64,000 bases of DNA from contig OZ059899.1 of the NCBI GenBank assembly GCA_964057225.1, positions 7,564,001 through 7,628,000 on the forward strand, written 5' to 3'. Positions within the stretch are counted from its first letter, which is position 1; every line of letters begins with the position of its first letter. A program made the translations under genes and the position numbers. The notes under the pieces are model-generated. The model was not told the DNA's origin. It ran no database searches and saw nothing but the letters and a program-made list of their open reading frames with translations. Source of the DNA: Auanema rhodensis. Taxonomy: Eukaryota > Nematoda > Chromadorea > Rhabditida > Rhabditidae. Below are positions 11,152 through 23,023 of this stretch, in pieces.

Positions 11152-13726
11152 TTTACATTTCTTTGCAATTGATTTTCTTATACATGACAATAGTAAGTAA
11201 AGAATTACAATTCTTCTAGATATTTTCTTGAATATCTTGTTTACTCTTAGTCATTCTTGATTTCTGTTTCTTGATTAAGATATTCCTAACTTTAGGGGTA
11301 TTTGACTTTTCCCATCTAATGAAGAAAACAGTGTGATATCATTATACAAGATCAAGGATATGGAATGTTGGATTCTAATCTAATTTCTTTTTTCCATCAC
11401 GTACATGTATGTTTTAAAAGAACTTTATTGACTATGTATGCTCGTTGGTTTTAGAAATTTATGTGCGATTCTCAGAGTTTTTAGAAGCTTGAAGAAAACC
11501 AAAGCAATAGGTAAGATTGTTCGAAAAATGTTCCCATCCAACTGCTATTTTACAGCTATTCATACTACATTGTGGATTGGTTATTCACAATGATGTCTTC
11601 AACGAGAGTATCTGCATTGGTCGTCAAACTTTTTTTTTTCAATCCGTTTTTAACAACGAATGAATACCAAAGCAGCGTATAGGTCCGTTTATATCTGCGT
11701 ACTTTTTTATATTGTTCTTATTCTGTTTCCTTCTTACATTTAACATACTCCCAGTTTTAATCGGTCGAAACGTATTACTTTTCTTTTGCTTTTCTTCTTT
11801 TACTTACTTTGAGGTTTGAGAAAGAAATCAGCTGAAAGTAAGAACGTAGTAGACGATTTCGGTACCCGTTCCACGGACACCCTATTTTATATTTATTCAG
11901 TAACGCAAATGTTTGGCTAGCTTGTTTTTTTGTGTATTTCTCTGAATTATCAAAGAAAGTTTTGGAATATAATCACAGTTTGGCTAAACAATTTGCAATT
12001 ATTGTCCAGGCATCACAGCTGCCTATAAAACTTAGTTCACCCGTTCAACATGCACCCAAGGTGTAATTAATTCCCTTAGTGAAAATTCACGTTTTGTGAT
12101 TCTATTTTTCTAAGTCGTTGTGATACTTTTCTCTTTCCTATGAGTTAAAACAACAGTTTGTTCCAGAAACATTAGAAAAGCTTTTAGTATCTCTTCAAAT
12201 GTTATATACAAACTTGTTTTAAATCTAAGTCTATAGAAACAGGTTAGACTTTATAATGATATAATTTTTCTATTCTCATATTTATATGTCTACTTCTTTC
12301 TAAATATCCTTTATATAAGACAATATGCTTAATACTCAGAATCTTTATTATATTGAAAACACTAATATGTATTTCATTATTCAATAGAATTGCATAAATA
12401 TTAGTTTTCGACATGTTCATGGGCCAACTATAACAGAATAATATCAGAACTAAATACACAAAACAGATAACCTACTATATGAATAGCTTTGTTCTAGTAA
12501 ACTATGGGAAAGGAGTATTAAAAATTTTTTGTGATGCTTTCATAAGTTACCAAGGGTTTGAGTGATATCATAACTCATAATAACCAGAATTAAGAAAAAT
12601 AAAGTAAGACAGCAAAATTCAAACTAATCAGAAAACATGTTTATGTAATTGGTAACTTTCTTATAAATGTAGATAAGTCATTAAAATGAAACAAATAAAT
12701 TTCAATATAAGCATGTCATAGTAACTGACATGATCATATTATATTTTGTGGTCACTGTGTATTCTAATGATTACTATCCTCTTTTAAAACATAAAACTCT
12801 ACAAGTTAATCAAGATTTACTACTTTCAAATTCATAGCCAATTTTAAAGTAGATGTATAATAAATACAAAAAGAAGAGTGCTAGGACTTAGCATGAATTT
12901 TTGATTCGACATAAACTAGCAAAACAAATGAAAACTAAAATCTAATTTATGGCAGATGTAAACCTAAGCTTAAAAAAAATTAATTTTTTGATGTGCAATA
13001 CGCAGCCTGTTTTGCGTACATGCTACAAATGACTGAAATATAGGTTTAAGTTTTGATACTTTCTTGTAGACCTACTAGTTTTTTATTATGATATTACAAT
13101 ACCAATGCGTTCATATTTTTTTACTAATATTCCAGAGATAATTTCGTATTCGGTTGTTAAATATATAAGTATAGATTTGTCAAGCATTAGCGACTCAGAA
13201 GTCGCGTTCAAAAATCTTTTAGTACGGTAGTTTAGTAATAATGTAAAGTACGTGATCTGATGTCAGTACGCAGAACAATTTGTTGTTGTACTGAGCTTGT
13301 GTGGTGCCTATAGCTTAAACTATTAGGATATTCACCAAGAATGTCTTTATGCAGATACTAATTGCTAACCATTTTAAATTAATGTGATAAAAAATGAGTT
13401 GTATATGTTTATGAAATATTATAAACAAATAAGTTCATGATAACACTCATTTGTATTGCAAGCTCAAATAAGGAAATTGAAGATTTCCGCGGTTGTGTAG
13501 AAATAATTGTATGAATAAAAAATTGTAATCGTTTAATACAAGTTCTGGTTGAAAAGTATGTATAATTTGTATAAAACAATTGTATGACATGTTAATCTTG
13601 GATTCAATGTATTATATTTAACAAATTGATATTGAAATTTCGTATTGACATTTTTTTAAAACTTGATTGTCCCAACGGTTATTATTTTCTTAACTCGAAT
13701 TCTTTTAGTTGTAAAGAACAATATTA

Positions 13727-14777
13727 ATGACGAAATGGAAAAAGGCACTTTACATTCGACAACCATATCCCGACAACTATTCCGGAGGAGATGAACAATT
13801 TTTAAAGGAACTCCGAAAGAATGGTACCGATACGTTTCATTTAATACTGTAAAAATATAATTCTAGTATCGGTGGTTTCATATACATACAAAGAAGCCGT
13901 GATAGGTTCTGCAAATCTTATGTACCATTTGAATAGCGTTGTTCTCTTCTACGTATTATATGAAAATGTACATTTAGTTGTTCATTTTTATTTGAACTAT
14001 TTATTATAGATTCAAGAAAACAATTGGTTCACATCTACATTGGTTTTTACTCTCATGAGCTTGTTCACAATTTTGTACATAATATTTGTAATATTTTTAT
14101 CTCCTCTGGATATAGATTTTGGTGATCATCTATACACCATAGTTACCTTATTATCTTTTGGGTACGGTTTAACGCCACTAATAAGGTTACCAACTTTAAT
14201 GTTTAAATCTCACAGAATAATATATTACAGAACATTAACAGATACCATCAGTACGGATACAATATATGCACTCTCATTTTTAGCAGCTTTAATAAGCTGT
14301 ATATTTCATGACTATGGCTTAAATGCACCAATGTATCTCACTTTTTGGTATTTGCCAACAAATTTAGTTTCAGTGTTTCATTTCCCCTATCTTTAAGTAG
14401 CGGATTGTGCTCAGCTGTTTTTCTTCTATCTCGGATGAAAGATAATGCTTCCGCTTTTGTTATGCTGTCACTCGCGTTTGTAGTGCATGCAAGTTCATCT
14501 ACATTCAGGTGGTCTTTTAATTATTTTGCAGTTTCTAATTTTTTTTTCCAGGAACAATTTATTTGTGAAATATCCTGTTTTTGCGCTTTTCTCTTCTCTA
14601 TTTCTTGGATTTCTATCCATAAAGCTCTTAGATGATCTGTCATATCCTGAACTATCTTTTCTTTTTTTTCTTTTGCATTTATTTGTTCTCATCATATGTC
14701 CATGGGTATTAGTTGAAAAGCAGAAAGATAAACGGAATATTCATGGTCCATGGGATGAAGCTGTTCCGTCAAATTGA
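13727..14777 (+). CDS. PIGC: PIG-C, GPI-GlcNAc transferase subunit (GPI2)
   Basis: Multi-pass ER membrane subunit of the complex that adds GlcNAc to phosphatidylinositol, the first step of GPI-anchor synthesis. The start at 13727 gives the typical opening [18 protein letters not shown]...FLKELRKN. Conserved hydrophobic helices follow, with [15 protein letters not shown] and [11 protein letters not shown] in the middle. Two short introns restore the conserved reading: 14333-14373 joins NAP to [11 protein letters not shown], and a second intron starting at 14508 joins SSTFR to NNLFVKYP. The C-terminus [13 protein letters not shown] is the family's hallmark end. The length of roughly 285 residues matches the family. 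First gene of the putative operon. Confidence 0.93.
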
Positions 14778-14907
14778 TTACATATTTTTAAGATTTTGAT
14801 TAAATTGTTTTAAAACTCTATATGTGTTCGTCCACGTTGTTCGTATATTATTTACTGTTAATTTCTTACGTACATCACTCATTTTTCTATTTTCAGTTGC
14901 TAGGACC

Positions 14908-17900
14908 ATGTATGAGGAAGACAGGTTTTTGGTTTTGTGTTTTGTTTTAGTTGTAGATTATTAGTTTCAGAACCTCTGGTCCCCCTGTAAAACGTTTCCG
15001 CAACGACGATCCAAACGTAGATCCCATAAACCCAGACCCATCTGTTGTAGTGCATGTTAGGAATTTAAATCATAAGGCTAGTTAACTTAAAGGAATGAAT
15101 ATTCAAATTCTACTTTATAGGCTACGGAAGCCGATCTTTTAGAAGCTTTAGGACCTTTTGGTCCAATCGCATATGCCTTGGTACGTAGAGCTCAAAGCAT
15201 GGCCCTTGTTGAGTTTGAAACTCTTGATGGTTTGTTTCCATAATCTTATTGTTTTTATTTCAATATATTTTAGGAGCCAAAGCATGTGTTGAGTTTGCTG
15301 GAAACAATCAAATTTATGTAGCTGGACAACCTGCTCAATTTAATTATTCAACATCAGAGAGTATTCAAAGAATGGGTCATGAATCGGCTACTCCAAATCA
15401 TGTTCTTGTACTTACTGTAACAAATGTTCAATATCCAATAACAGCTGATGTAAGCATTTCTAATATTATATATTTATGACATACACTCTCAGGTAATTCA
15501 CGAAATTTGCAATTCTCACGGAGAAGTTAAACGAATATGCATTGTGAAAAGAACTCATGTTGTTGTAGCCTTAGTTGAATTTGATTCTAAAGATATTGCA
15601 AAGGTAAGGCGTAAACTCCTTTGCAATATCTATGTATTCTGTTTAGAGTGTAAAACATGCAATTAATGGTGCCGACATTTATTCTGGCTGCTGTACACTG
15701 AAAGTTGAATTTGCTGGGGTATGCTAGTAGTTTTTGATCTCGTTTAGTTTAACTAATAATTATATTTTCAGACTGATCATGTCCGTGTTACCAGGCAAGA
15801 TAATGACCAAAGAGATTATACTGGTAGTTTGGGTTAGTTTTCTTTTCTATTTTTTTGTTTGGAAAATTCATATTTAATATATTTATATGTATATTACATA
15901 TAATAATTATAACAAGCACGATAATCTATATATTCATAACAACTTGTGGATAAAACACGGGACCACCGAGAAAGCAATTTGTAATTTATACAAACATTGT
16001 ATTGATGAGTTAGAAGTATCGAGACCGAGCAAGAAGACAGATCAGATGAAATGATCCCGGAAATATACAGACGACATAGAAATCGCAAACAAGAAGACTA
16101 TAAAAGCAGAAAATCACAAAATTAGTGATAATACTGCTCTTTTTCATGTGCAGAAGAGCTGGAACATGGATGCAGTTGTAGTTTGGAGAAACTACTGGTC
16201 ATGTTTTGGAACAAGCTTTTGCCGTTCTTACATTTTGTTAAAATTTAGGTTATGGACTGGGTAAGTTTAGCATGCTTGCTTGGGTGGTCCTGTTTTGTTT
16301 TTAGTATCACATTATTCATAAATGTGAATGTCCTAGAAGAATCATTTGTTTCAGACGTTATAGTGCCGTCTCAAAGAAAAACTCTAATTCCTGCTCCATC
16401 GGAACCACATGGTATGAAACTATTTTTAATGAAAATAGAGTAATCTTTTCCAAAAAATTGTAGCATCTTATGGCCAACAGACTGACTATCCAGCTGCGTA
16501 TCCTCCCGCTCCAGCTTATCCCTCACGGCCATCATATCGAGGAGGACCTCCACCAGGACCTGCGAGGTATGTCATGTTATATTATAGTCAATAGTTCTTA
16601 ATTTCAGCTCTCGGCCTGTGTATCCTCCCAATGATCATTTTGCAAGAGATTCATACACTACTCGAGAGTCTTATGGTTTGCTGCCTTATTATCAATACTT
16701 TTTCATTAACTTAATTTTTAGATACTTACTCCTCTCGTGAAAATTATGATCGTGGATTTTCCGGATCAACAGATCGTAACTATAGATCGGATGATCGTGG
16801 TTTAGATGTAAGTTTGATATTCTTTTTTAACAGAAAGTTGGAATATTTGAGGGAGGTGATGGATGTGTGATTATGGTGTACGGACTTGATCAAGCCAAAA
16901 TCAACTGTGAAATGCTATTCAATCTATTTTGCCAATATGGAAATGTTCTCAGAATCAAGTTCATGCTAGCTAAGGTGGACACTGCTATGGTCGAGATGGG
17001 ACTTCCAGAGCATGTATGTTCCGTTTTATTTTGTTATTTCTTGATAAACTTGTTCATGGAAATGATTGTGTTTTGATGTTGTCTTTTATTCTACAATATC
17101 TATCTCTAGGTAACAAATGTTATGGGATACTTACAAGGTGTTACTTTATTCGGAATGACTATTGAGTTAAAACCAAGTTTTCAAGCTGGTGTTAGGGAAG
17201 TGAAGTATGACATTTATTTTTTTGTATTTGATTAATTAATTATGTATAGGGAACCGTTTGACATGCCCGATGGTACACCATCTTTTAGAGACTTTACAGC
17301 CTCTCGTAATCAAAGATTTAGCACTGCTGAAGCAGCATTGAGAAATCGGCTGACTGTTCCAACTCCTGTCATTCATTGGTATAATGCACCTCCTGAGATG
17401 GATGGTCAAAAAATTATGGAGGTTACTTTGATCTTTATTTACGCTATTTATGATTTTCTGTTTAGTTGTTCACAGAGCGAGGAGCCCCACTCCCCATTAG
17501 CACTTTCATTTTTCCTAGTCGTACTGATAGATCTTCATCGGGAACGGCTGAATTTGATTCATTGGAGAAGGCTACTGAAGCCTTGGCGCTTGCCAATCAT
17601 ACACCTGTTGTAAGCCCAGCCGGAAAAGTAAGTGAAACTAAGTTTTTAAAATTACGAATTTGCTTGTTTGAAGGCTCCTTATATTGTCAAAATGGCTTTT
17701 ACTCACCCGAGACCGCGCGCATCTGCTTCTGAGGATCCATCTGAAAGCAATCCAGATATTCAGGATACTTATGAAGATTTGGGAGAAGGTGGATATCGGG
17801 CTAGTTTTGATAGAGGAAGCTTCCGCCCAAGAGGAAGGTTTGTTTAATTTGGGAATTGATAGTTACAATGAATGGTTTTATAGAGGAAGGGGAGAGTATC

Positions 17901-18016
17901 GTGGTTCACGTGGTGGGTTCCGGGGATCCCGTGGTGAATATAGAGGCAGAGGACGCAGTAGAGGCCGTGGCGACTACGGTGGCTCAAGAGATAATTATAA
18001 TAGTGGATATTACTAA
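14908..18016 (+). CDS. hrpl-1: hnRNP L-type RNA-binding protein with RGG tail
   Basis: Nuclear RNA-binding protein of the hnRNP L/PTB family, regulators of alternative splicing. The short first exon MYEEDR follows a TTTTCAG acceptor. Four RRMs are visible: RRM1 (SVVVHVRNLNHKAS, ALGPFGPIAYALV), RRM2 (VLVLTVTNVQYPITAD, GEVKRICIVKR, NGADIYSGCCTLKVEFA), RRM3 (CVIMVYGLDQAKINCEMLFNLFCQYGNV) and a divergent RRM4 (VIHWYNAPPEMDGQKIMELF). A Pro/Tyr-rich linker (16370-16570) sits between RRM2 and RRM3. The C-terminus from about 17888 is a run of RGRG/RGS repeats ending NYNSGYY. The intron from about 15835 to 16354 is longer than the others and may hide an alternative exon such as the 12-base piece near 16250. 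The gene lies 130 bases after PIGC. Confidence 0.93.
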
Positions 18017-18323
18017 GAATCGATCTCTGCTTTCCTTGTTTTTCGTTGTCGGTCTTGACCTTCTGAATGGCATTTCTTCTTTGTTTATTTCTTTGTGCGT
18101 TTCTTTATGTTCCAAGTTTCTTACAGTAGATCATGAGTAGATTTATTGGTTTTAGGCACACTACATATTTCTCTAAAAATATTCAAAGGTGCTTACGTTG
18201 TTATTTGTGTTAATAAGTATACATGTAATATAGCGTGATTTCAGCTCAACAAATTGTTGCTATCAGTTGACTTACCTTTTTTATTCAAATTGGCTTGTTA
18301 TATGAAATATTTACTACAGCAGG

Positions 18324-19136
18324 ATGTCAAAAACTCAAGAAATAAAATCTCTAATAACTGAAAGAGATGAAATTGACCGACAAATTGAAGAACAATTATT
18401 AATTTTGGAAGCTGTCAGTACTTTTCGTTATGAAACTTTTCAAGTTTTAAGATTCAGAATAATTGTACTATGGAAAATTCTCTTGTTGATGAGGAAGGAT
18501 ATCCAATAGCTTCAATTGATGTGTATAATGTTCGACATGCCCGAACTGCTATTATTAGATTAAGGTATTGCCTAGTGTGAAGCATATACACAGTTGTTGT
18601 AGAAATGATCGAGTTGCACTGATGGAAAAAGTAGCTGAAGCTATAGTTGATGATTCTGTATTAGGGGAAGGAAATAAAATCTTGTCGATGGAGGTTTGCA
18701 CTAAAAGGTTTATTTCCTGATATTCTTATTTTCATCAGGTTGATGGAAATGCACCCACAGTTCATCGCACATCGAATACTCCTTTCGCTAAAGTTATTTG
18801 AAATATATATCGATTACTTAAAACTCATTATAGGTAACCTCTGTAGTTCCGGAGTCGCCTGCTGCAATTGATGGCTTTAAAGAAAACGATGAAATAATTC
18901 AATATGGTCCAATCCATCATGGAAACTTTATAAATATGCAAGAATTCTCTGAAGTGACTAACAACAATCAAGGAGTTAGATAACTAGGGAAATTATTATT
19001 AAATATGTATTAATTTCAGAGTATCATTCGAGTAACAGTTATTAGAAATCTTCGGCCAGTACGTCTCGAAATTCGTCCTCGTCAGTGGAATGGAAAAGGG
19101 TTACTTGGATGTGCTGTTGTTCCTATTTCTGCCTAA
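18324..19136 (+). CDS. psmd-9: PSMD9/p27-type proteasome assembly chaperone with PDZ domain
   Basis: Chaperone (Nas2/p27) that helps assemble the ATPase base of the 19S regulatory particle. Begins MSKTQEIKSLITERDEIDRQ, a short coiled coil, with an ATG directly after a CTACAG acceptor. Then comes the conserved N-terminal region NSLVDEEGYPIASIDVYNVRHAR and the helix NDRVALMEKVAEAI. The C-terminal PDZ-like domain reads VTSVVPESPAAIDGFKENDE, MQEFSEV, then SIIRVTVIR. It ends with the family tail RQWNGKGLLGCAVVPISA. All canonical blocks are present in order over about six small exons. Confidence 0.92.
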
Positions 19137-19317
19137 TTTTTTTTTAAACTTTTTATATTAAATTACCGGTTTTTTTTAATATTTATTCAAATTTATTATT
19201 TAAATTATATAAATATATCGTTTTCCTGATTATATTATTCTGTTAGCAAACGTTAAACTTCTTTCCTATCTGCAAATTTGTGTAAAATACTTTTAAAAGC
19301 AACTTGTGGGTTAAGGA

Positions 19318-20466
19318 ATGCCCAATATTGCTTCCACCTTGGTACAATATGATCAGCTAATCGGGGGATTAAGTAGTGGGTTGGTTAGTACCCTCGTGTG
19401 CCATCCTTTGGATTTATTGAAAACCAGGTTCTCAGGTATACAAATCACTAATGAGCAAGTTAAACTTCTACCTTCAGCTAACGATGGAAGCTCCTTAAGA
19501 CCCGTTTATAGAAGCTATTGGCATGCTACATGTTGTATTGCTAAGGCTAATGGATTTCGAGGATTGTATCAAGGGTTTACTCCAAATATGACTGGAGCAA
19601 CTCTCTCTTGGGGTCTATATTTTCATTGGTTATATAACCCAGGAAATAAAGCAATGATTATGTAAATTTAGGTATCATAAGATTCGTGATCTCTTCCCAA
19701 CATCTAATTATTATCAAAATTCCATCAATTTTGCAACGGGTATGATTTCTGGTACTTGTGTTATGGCATTTACTAATCCAATTTGGGTTTCAAAAACTAG
19801 GTTGGTTGAGTCAAAAAAGTTAATAGTTCTGTTGTTTTAGGTTGTTTTTGCAATACGAAACAAATACAGGAAAAAGGCGTTATACGGGAATGTTAGATTG
19901 TTTATATAAAATTGCGAAAGAAGAGGGAGTTCCGGGACTTTATAGAGTAAATATAATGATTTTCATATTTTTACAGATTTTTTATAGGGGTTCTTTATTG
20001 GAATTATTGGAAGTGTCCACGGAGCATTACAGTTTATGATCTACAACTTTATGAAAAGTGAAATATATAAGGCTAGAAACATAACTGAAGATTCAGCTCT
20101 GGTTGGTGGTATTAAAAAAGCTACTTTTCCAACCAAATTTTAGAGTAATTTTGAAACAACTTATTGTTCCATTGCTTCTAAAGTTATAGCAACCACTGCA
20201 ATTTTTCCCTATCAAGTTTTACGGACTCGTGTTCAAGTATACCTATTTTTCTTATAAGCAACGGTTTTAAAACAATTTCTTAGGATCACAATACCACTAA
20301 TAATGGAATTCTTATAACTTGCAGAAGCATAATACGTAAAGAAGGTATGAAAGGGTTTTATAAAGGATGCTTAATGGCTAACCTACGTCTTTTGCCTGCA
20401 GCAGTAGTAACATTTTTAACATATGAGAATGTTAGGCACTATATAAAACAGTTAGATATAGAATAG
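19318..20466 (+). CDS. SLC25A32: Mitochondrial carrier, folate/FAD type (SLC25A32-like)
   Basis: Inner-membrane carrier with the three-repeat fold. The three carrier signatures are HPLDLLKTR (about 19401-19427), TNPIWVSKTR (about 19772-19801) and FPYQVLRTR (about 20206-20232). The second and third variants are typical of the SLC25A32 folate/FAD group, as is GSVHGALQFMIYNFMK. The other half-repeats GFRGLYQGF, GVPGLYRG and GMKGFYKG are also present. Stop TAG at 20464-20466. Substrate is inferred from subfamily resemblance only. Last gene of the putative operon; convergent with the K2P gene. Confidence 0.92.
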
Positions 20467-20896
20467 GTTATTATTATATTTATTTAAATATATATAAATA
20501 TATATATATTTATATATATATATATATATATGGATGTCTAGTCTTAATTATCTAGTTAATTTTGTAGTTTATTCCTTCGAAACTTCAGAAGTGGAAAAGT
20601 AGTATTGTAGTAGTCAATGTTTTTTGTTGTTCCTGTTTTCGTTGCAAACTTTTTTGTTTTTTTTTACGCAGTTTTCAAAATTGGTTTTCTGATAAAAAAT
20701 GAAATAGTATGTTCTGATTTATTTGTTTTAACAAGTAATATGCATTTCATTTTCAAGAAAGAAAGATGAAACTTATTCGATAACATTCATTTAAAAACCC
20801 ATTCATTTAAAAACAAATGGCAACGGCTAATATCAAATGATTTAGAAGAAAGTTTAAGTGAAATAGTAAAATATGTCTGAAAAAAAGTACTCGTAA
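20467..20896. other. 3' intergenic region with TA-rich tract
   Basis: 430 bases between two convergent stop codons. It contains an alternating TA/TTTA microsatellite at about 20487-20530 and T runs expected in 3' ends of both genes. No exon is seen. Confidence 0.6.
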
Positions 20897-23023
20897 CTAT
20901 TTTTCTCGTCTAGTACTACTGGTTTGAGTTGTGCAAGATATCAAAGAAGGAGCTTGAGTTAGCCCGAGAGACAAATCATCATCTTCGTTGTCTGTATTAA
21001 GCAAGTCTGAAAAGAATGATATAAATTTATAGTTTAGATTTCAACATACTCATGGGCATGCTTGTTGTAGTTATTACAGGAAAATCACATTCATCATGCA
21101 AATCATCAATAGAAGAAGATGTAGACGATTTCCCCACTCGGCTAGTTAACGACGACATCCAAATTGACCATCTTAACAACCAGACGCGAGTTCGGGCCTA
21201 ATAAACATATAAATAATGGAAACTGTAAACATATATTAACATGGACCTACATGGAAGTAATAATTGAGATAAGAAGTAAGAGCATCTCCGAGTAAGAACA
21301 ATGGTTTTAGTACTAGGAATGTCGAAATTGATGTACTAGGTACAACATCACCCAAACCAACAAGGAAAACAGTTATAAAAAGCAAATATATTGAAGTACT
21401 AATATCCAAATTCTCTAAAAACTGAAAATAATAGTTTCAATTGGCACTGCAGTAAGAAAATAACATACTCCAACAATAAACGTAACAGCCACAAAATATA
21501 CACAGATGAACAGGGCAAGTGTACAGGCAAGCACACTGTCTCGTGGCCGCTTTGTTTTATCGTATCTAAGATTCAAAATGACAAAAATTCCAAAATATAA
21601 TCTTAGCTTTAAATATAAAACCTTTTCTTTTTAAAACAATACCACAACTTTTGTAAGTGTTTCCCACATCTTATTACAATTTTCGTAGCTAATCGACCAA
21701 ATTCTACCTAAGCACAAATATATAAAATTACGAAAGCGAAAGCTATAACTTTAAAAGTCATGAACTGCGGAATCCAAAATAAAATGAACAACATTGTAAA
21801 TAAGCGGCCAAGTGTTGTGTGTGGATACTATAATAATAATTTTTGTATAATTATTAATTACAAAATCAGAGTTTACGGTATTTCCATAGCCAATTGTTGT
21901 ATACAGTGACCATGCGTACATAAATCCAGTGGCAGGATCATTAATTTTAGATCGGCTAAAGATAGATAAAAATTATTAAAACGATCGCTTTTATAGCTAA
22001 CTTTCGTATACAATCCTCCACTACTTTTAAAGTAAAGTTAGCTGCCCAACCATACTCCTCCACATCTTTATACGCTGATAAAAAACAATTATCTCTTGGT
22101 AAAATATCATCTCCGTCCTTTTCAATTATCTAAAGTTGGTTATAAATAAATAAGAGGAAAGTATAATATTTCATACATATATAGAAATGCCTCCAAGAAA
22201 AGTAGCCAAAAATACGGAAATAAATGTTGTCAAAAATGATATCAATCTGGCACTTGTGTTGACTGTGACAAAGTTCTCATCATGTGAAGCCGGCTTTTCT
22301 CTATGAATATTTGAAATGGTTAATATAAAATCATTTATATTTTTCAAAAAATATTTTTAATTTTAGAATGTCGTACGAATTTGCTCAATAATACCTTAGT
22401 AAATTAACTGTTGTACTCCAAATATTTGTTTCTTCGACAGTACTACCCATAAGCCATTAGCAAGATAAAATGAAAACTGATTAGCATATCTTGGTATTGC
22501 ACACCAGCTTGCCACGTGATATATATATGCGCTATCTTTGCCAGGGACTATACTAGACTCCATTAAGTTTTTGTTTACGATATAATGACATTTCTAAATC
22601 TTATATGAATTTCAGATAAAGAACAGTGCGAAAAAACGGTTTTGTTGCAGTTTCGACAAAAAAAGATGGTCAATAAGAGGTCCATGGATTAATACCCGGA
22701 TATCAATTTAACTATTTAAAATAAGAGTTTTGTTTCAATTGTAATTCGTGAGGGGTGGCAGAAAACGTAATGCCACCCAAAGAAAACAATGCAAATACAA
22801 ACGTTTACGAAAATTAATGTTTTTTGGATAATTTGTGTTTGAAATCTTACTTCAATTTTTGATAAAGATATCCTCCAATAGTTAGTTTACGACGACAATT
22901 GCAATCATAATCACCAGTCAAACCATTTTTGTCTTCTTCTTCTTCAAGGCAAGGTGTTCTTGAAGTAACTGTAAGCTCATTTGCTTCTTGATGGCTTAGA
23001 TGGTACCAGTGAGGGGATGTCAT
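20897..23023 (-). CDS. Two-pore-domain (TWK) potassium channel
   Basis: K2P leak-type potassium channel subunit, expected in plasma membranes of neurons or muscle. The start at 23023 gives MTSPHWYHLSHQEANELT, a cytosolic N-terminus with an acidic stretch CLEEEEDK. TM1 reads ISFLTTFISVFLATFLGG (about 22250-22190). The first pore loop carries the selectivity filter TTIGYGN (about 21910-21890). The second pore carries FLVGLGDVVP (about 21350) after a helix LALFICVYFVAVTFIVG. The C-terminus is Ser/Thr-rich and ends STRREK (stop 20899-20897). Both filters are intact, so the channel should conduct K+. TWK families are large in nematodes and I cannot name the ortholog. Confidence 0.93.

Larger units (their letters stand above)
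8792..13726. other. Intergenic region between SLC41 and PIGC genes
   Basis: About 4.9 kb, mostly very AT-rich, with no exon chain I could assign. It is the upstream region of both flanking genes, which diverge. A less AT-rich, pyrimidine-rich island at about 10176-11151 carries two long open frames and several short palindromes, listed separately. The rest (8800-10150 and 11200-13650) shows only A/T runs and stop-dense frames. Confidence 0.6.
13727..20466 (+). other. Probable operon: PIGC, hrpl-1, psmd-9, SLC25A32-type carrier
   Basis: Four plus-strand genes follow each other with stop-to-start gaps of 130, 307 and 181 bases. Acceptor-like sites lie just before the ATGs: TCTTTTAG before PIGC, TTTTCAG before hrpl-1 and CTACAG before psmd-9. 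Close same-strand spacing with an acceptor ahead of each downstream gene is how nematode operons resolved by SL2-type trans-splicing look. From memory, hrpl-1 and psmd-9 are also neighbours in C. elegans (C44B7.2 and C44B7.1). The products share no obvious pathway, which is usual for worm housekeeping operons. Gaps above about 150 bases make membership of the last two genes less certain. Confidence 0.6.
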
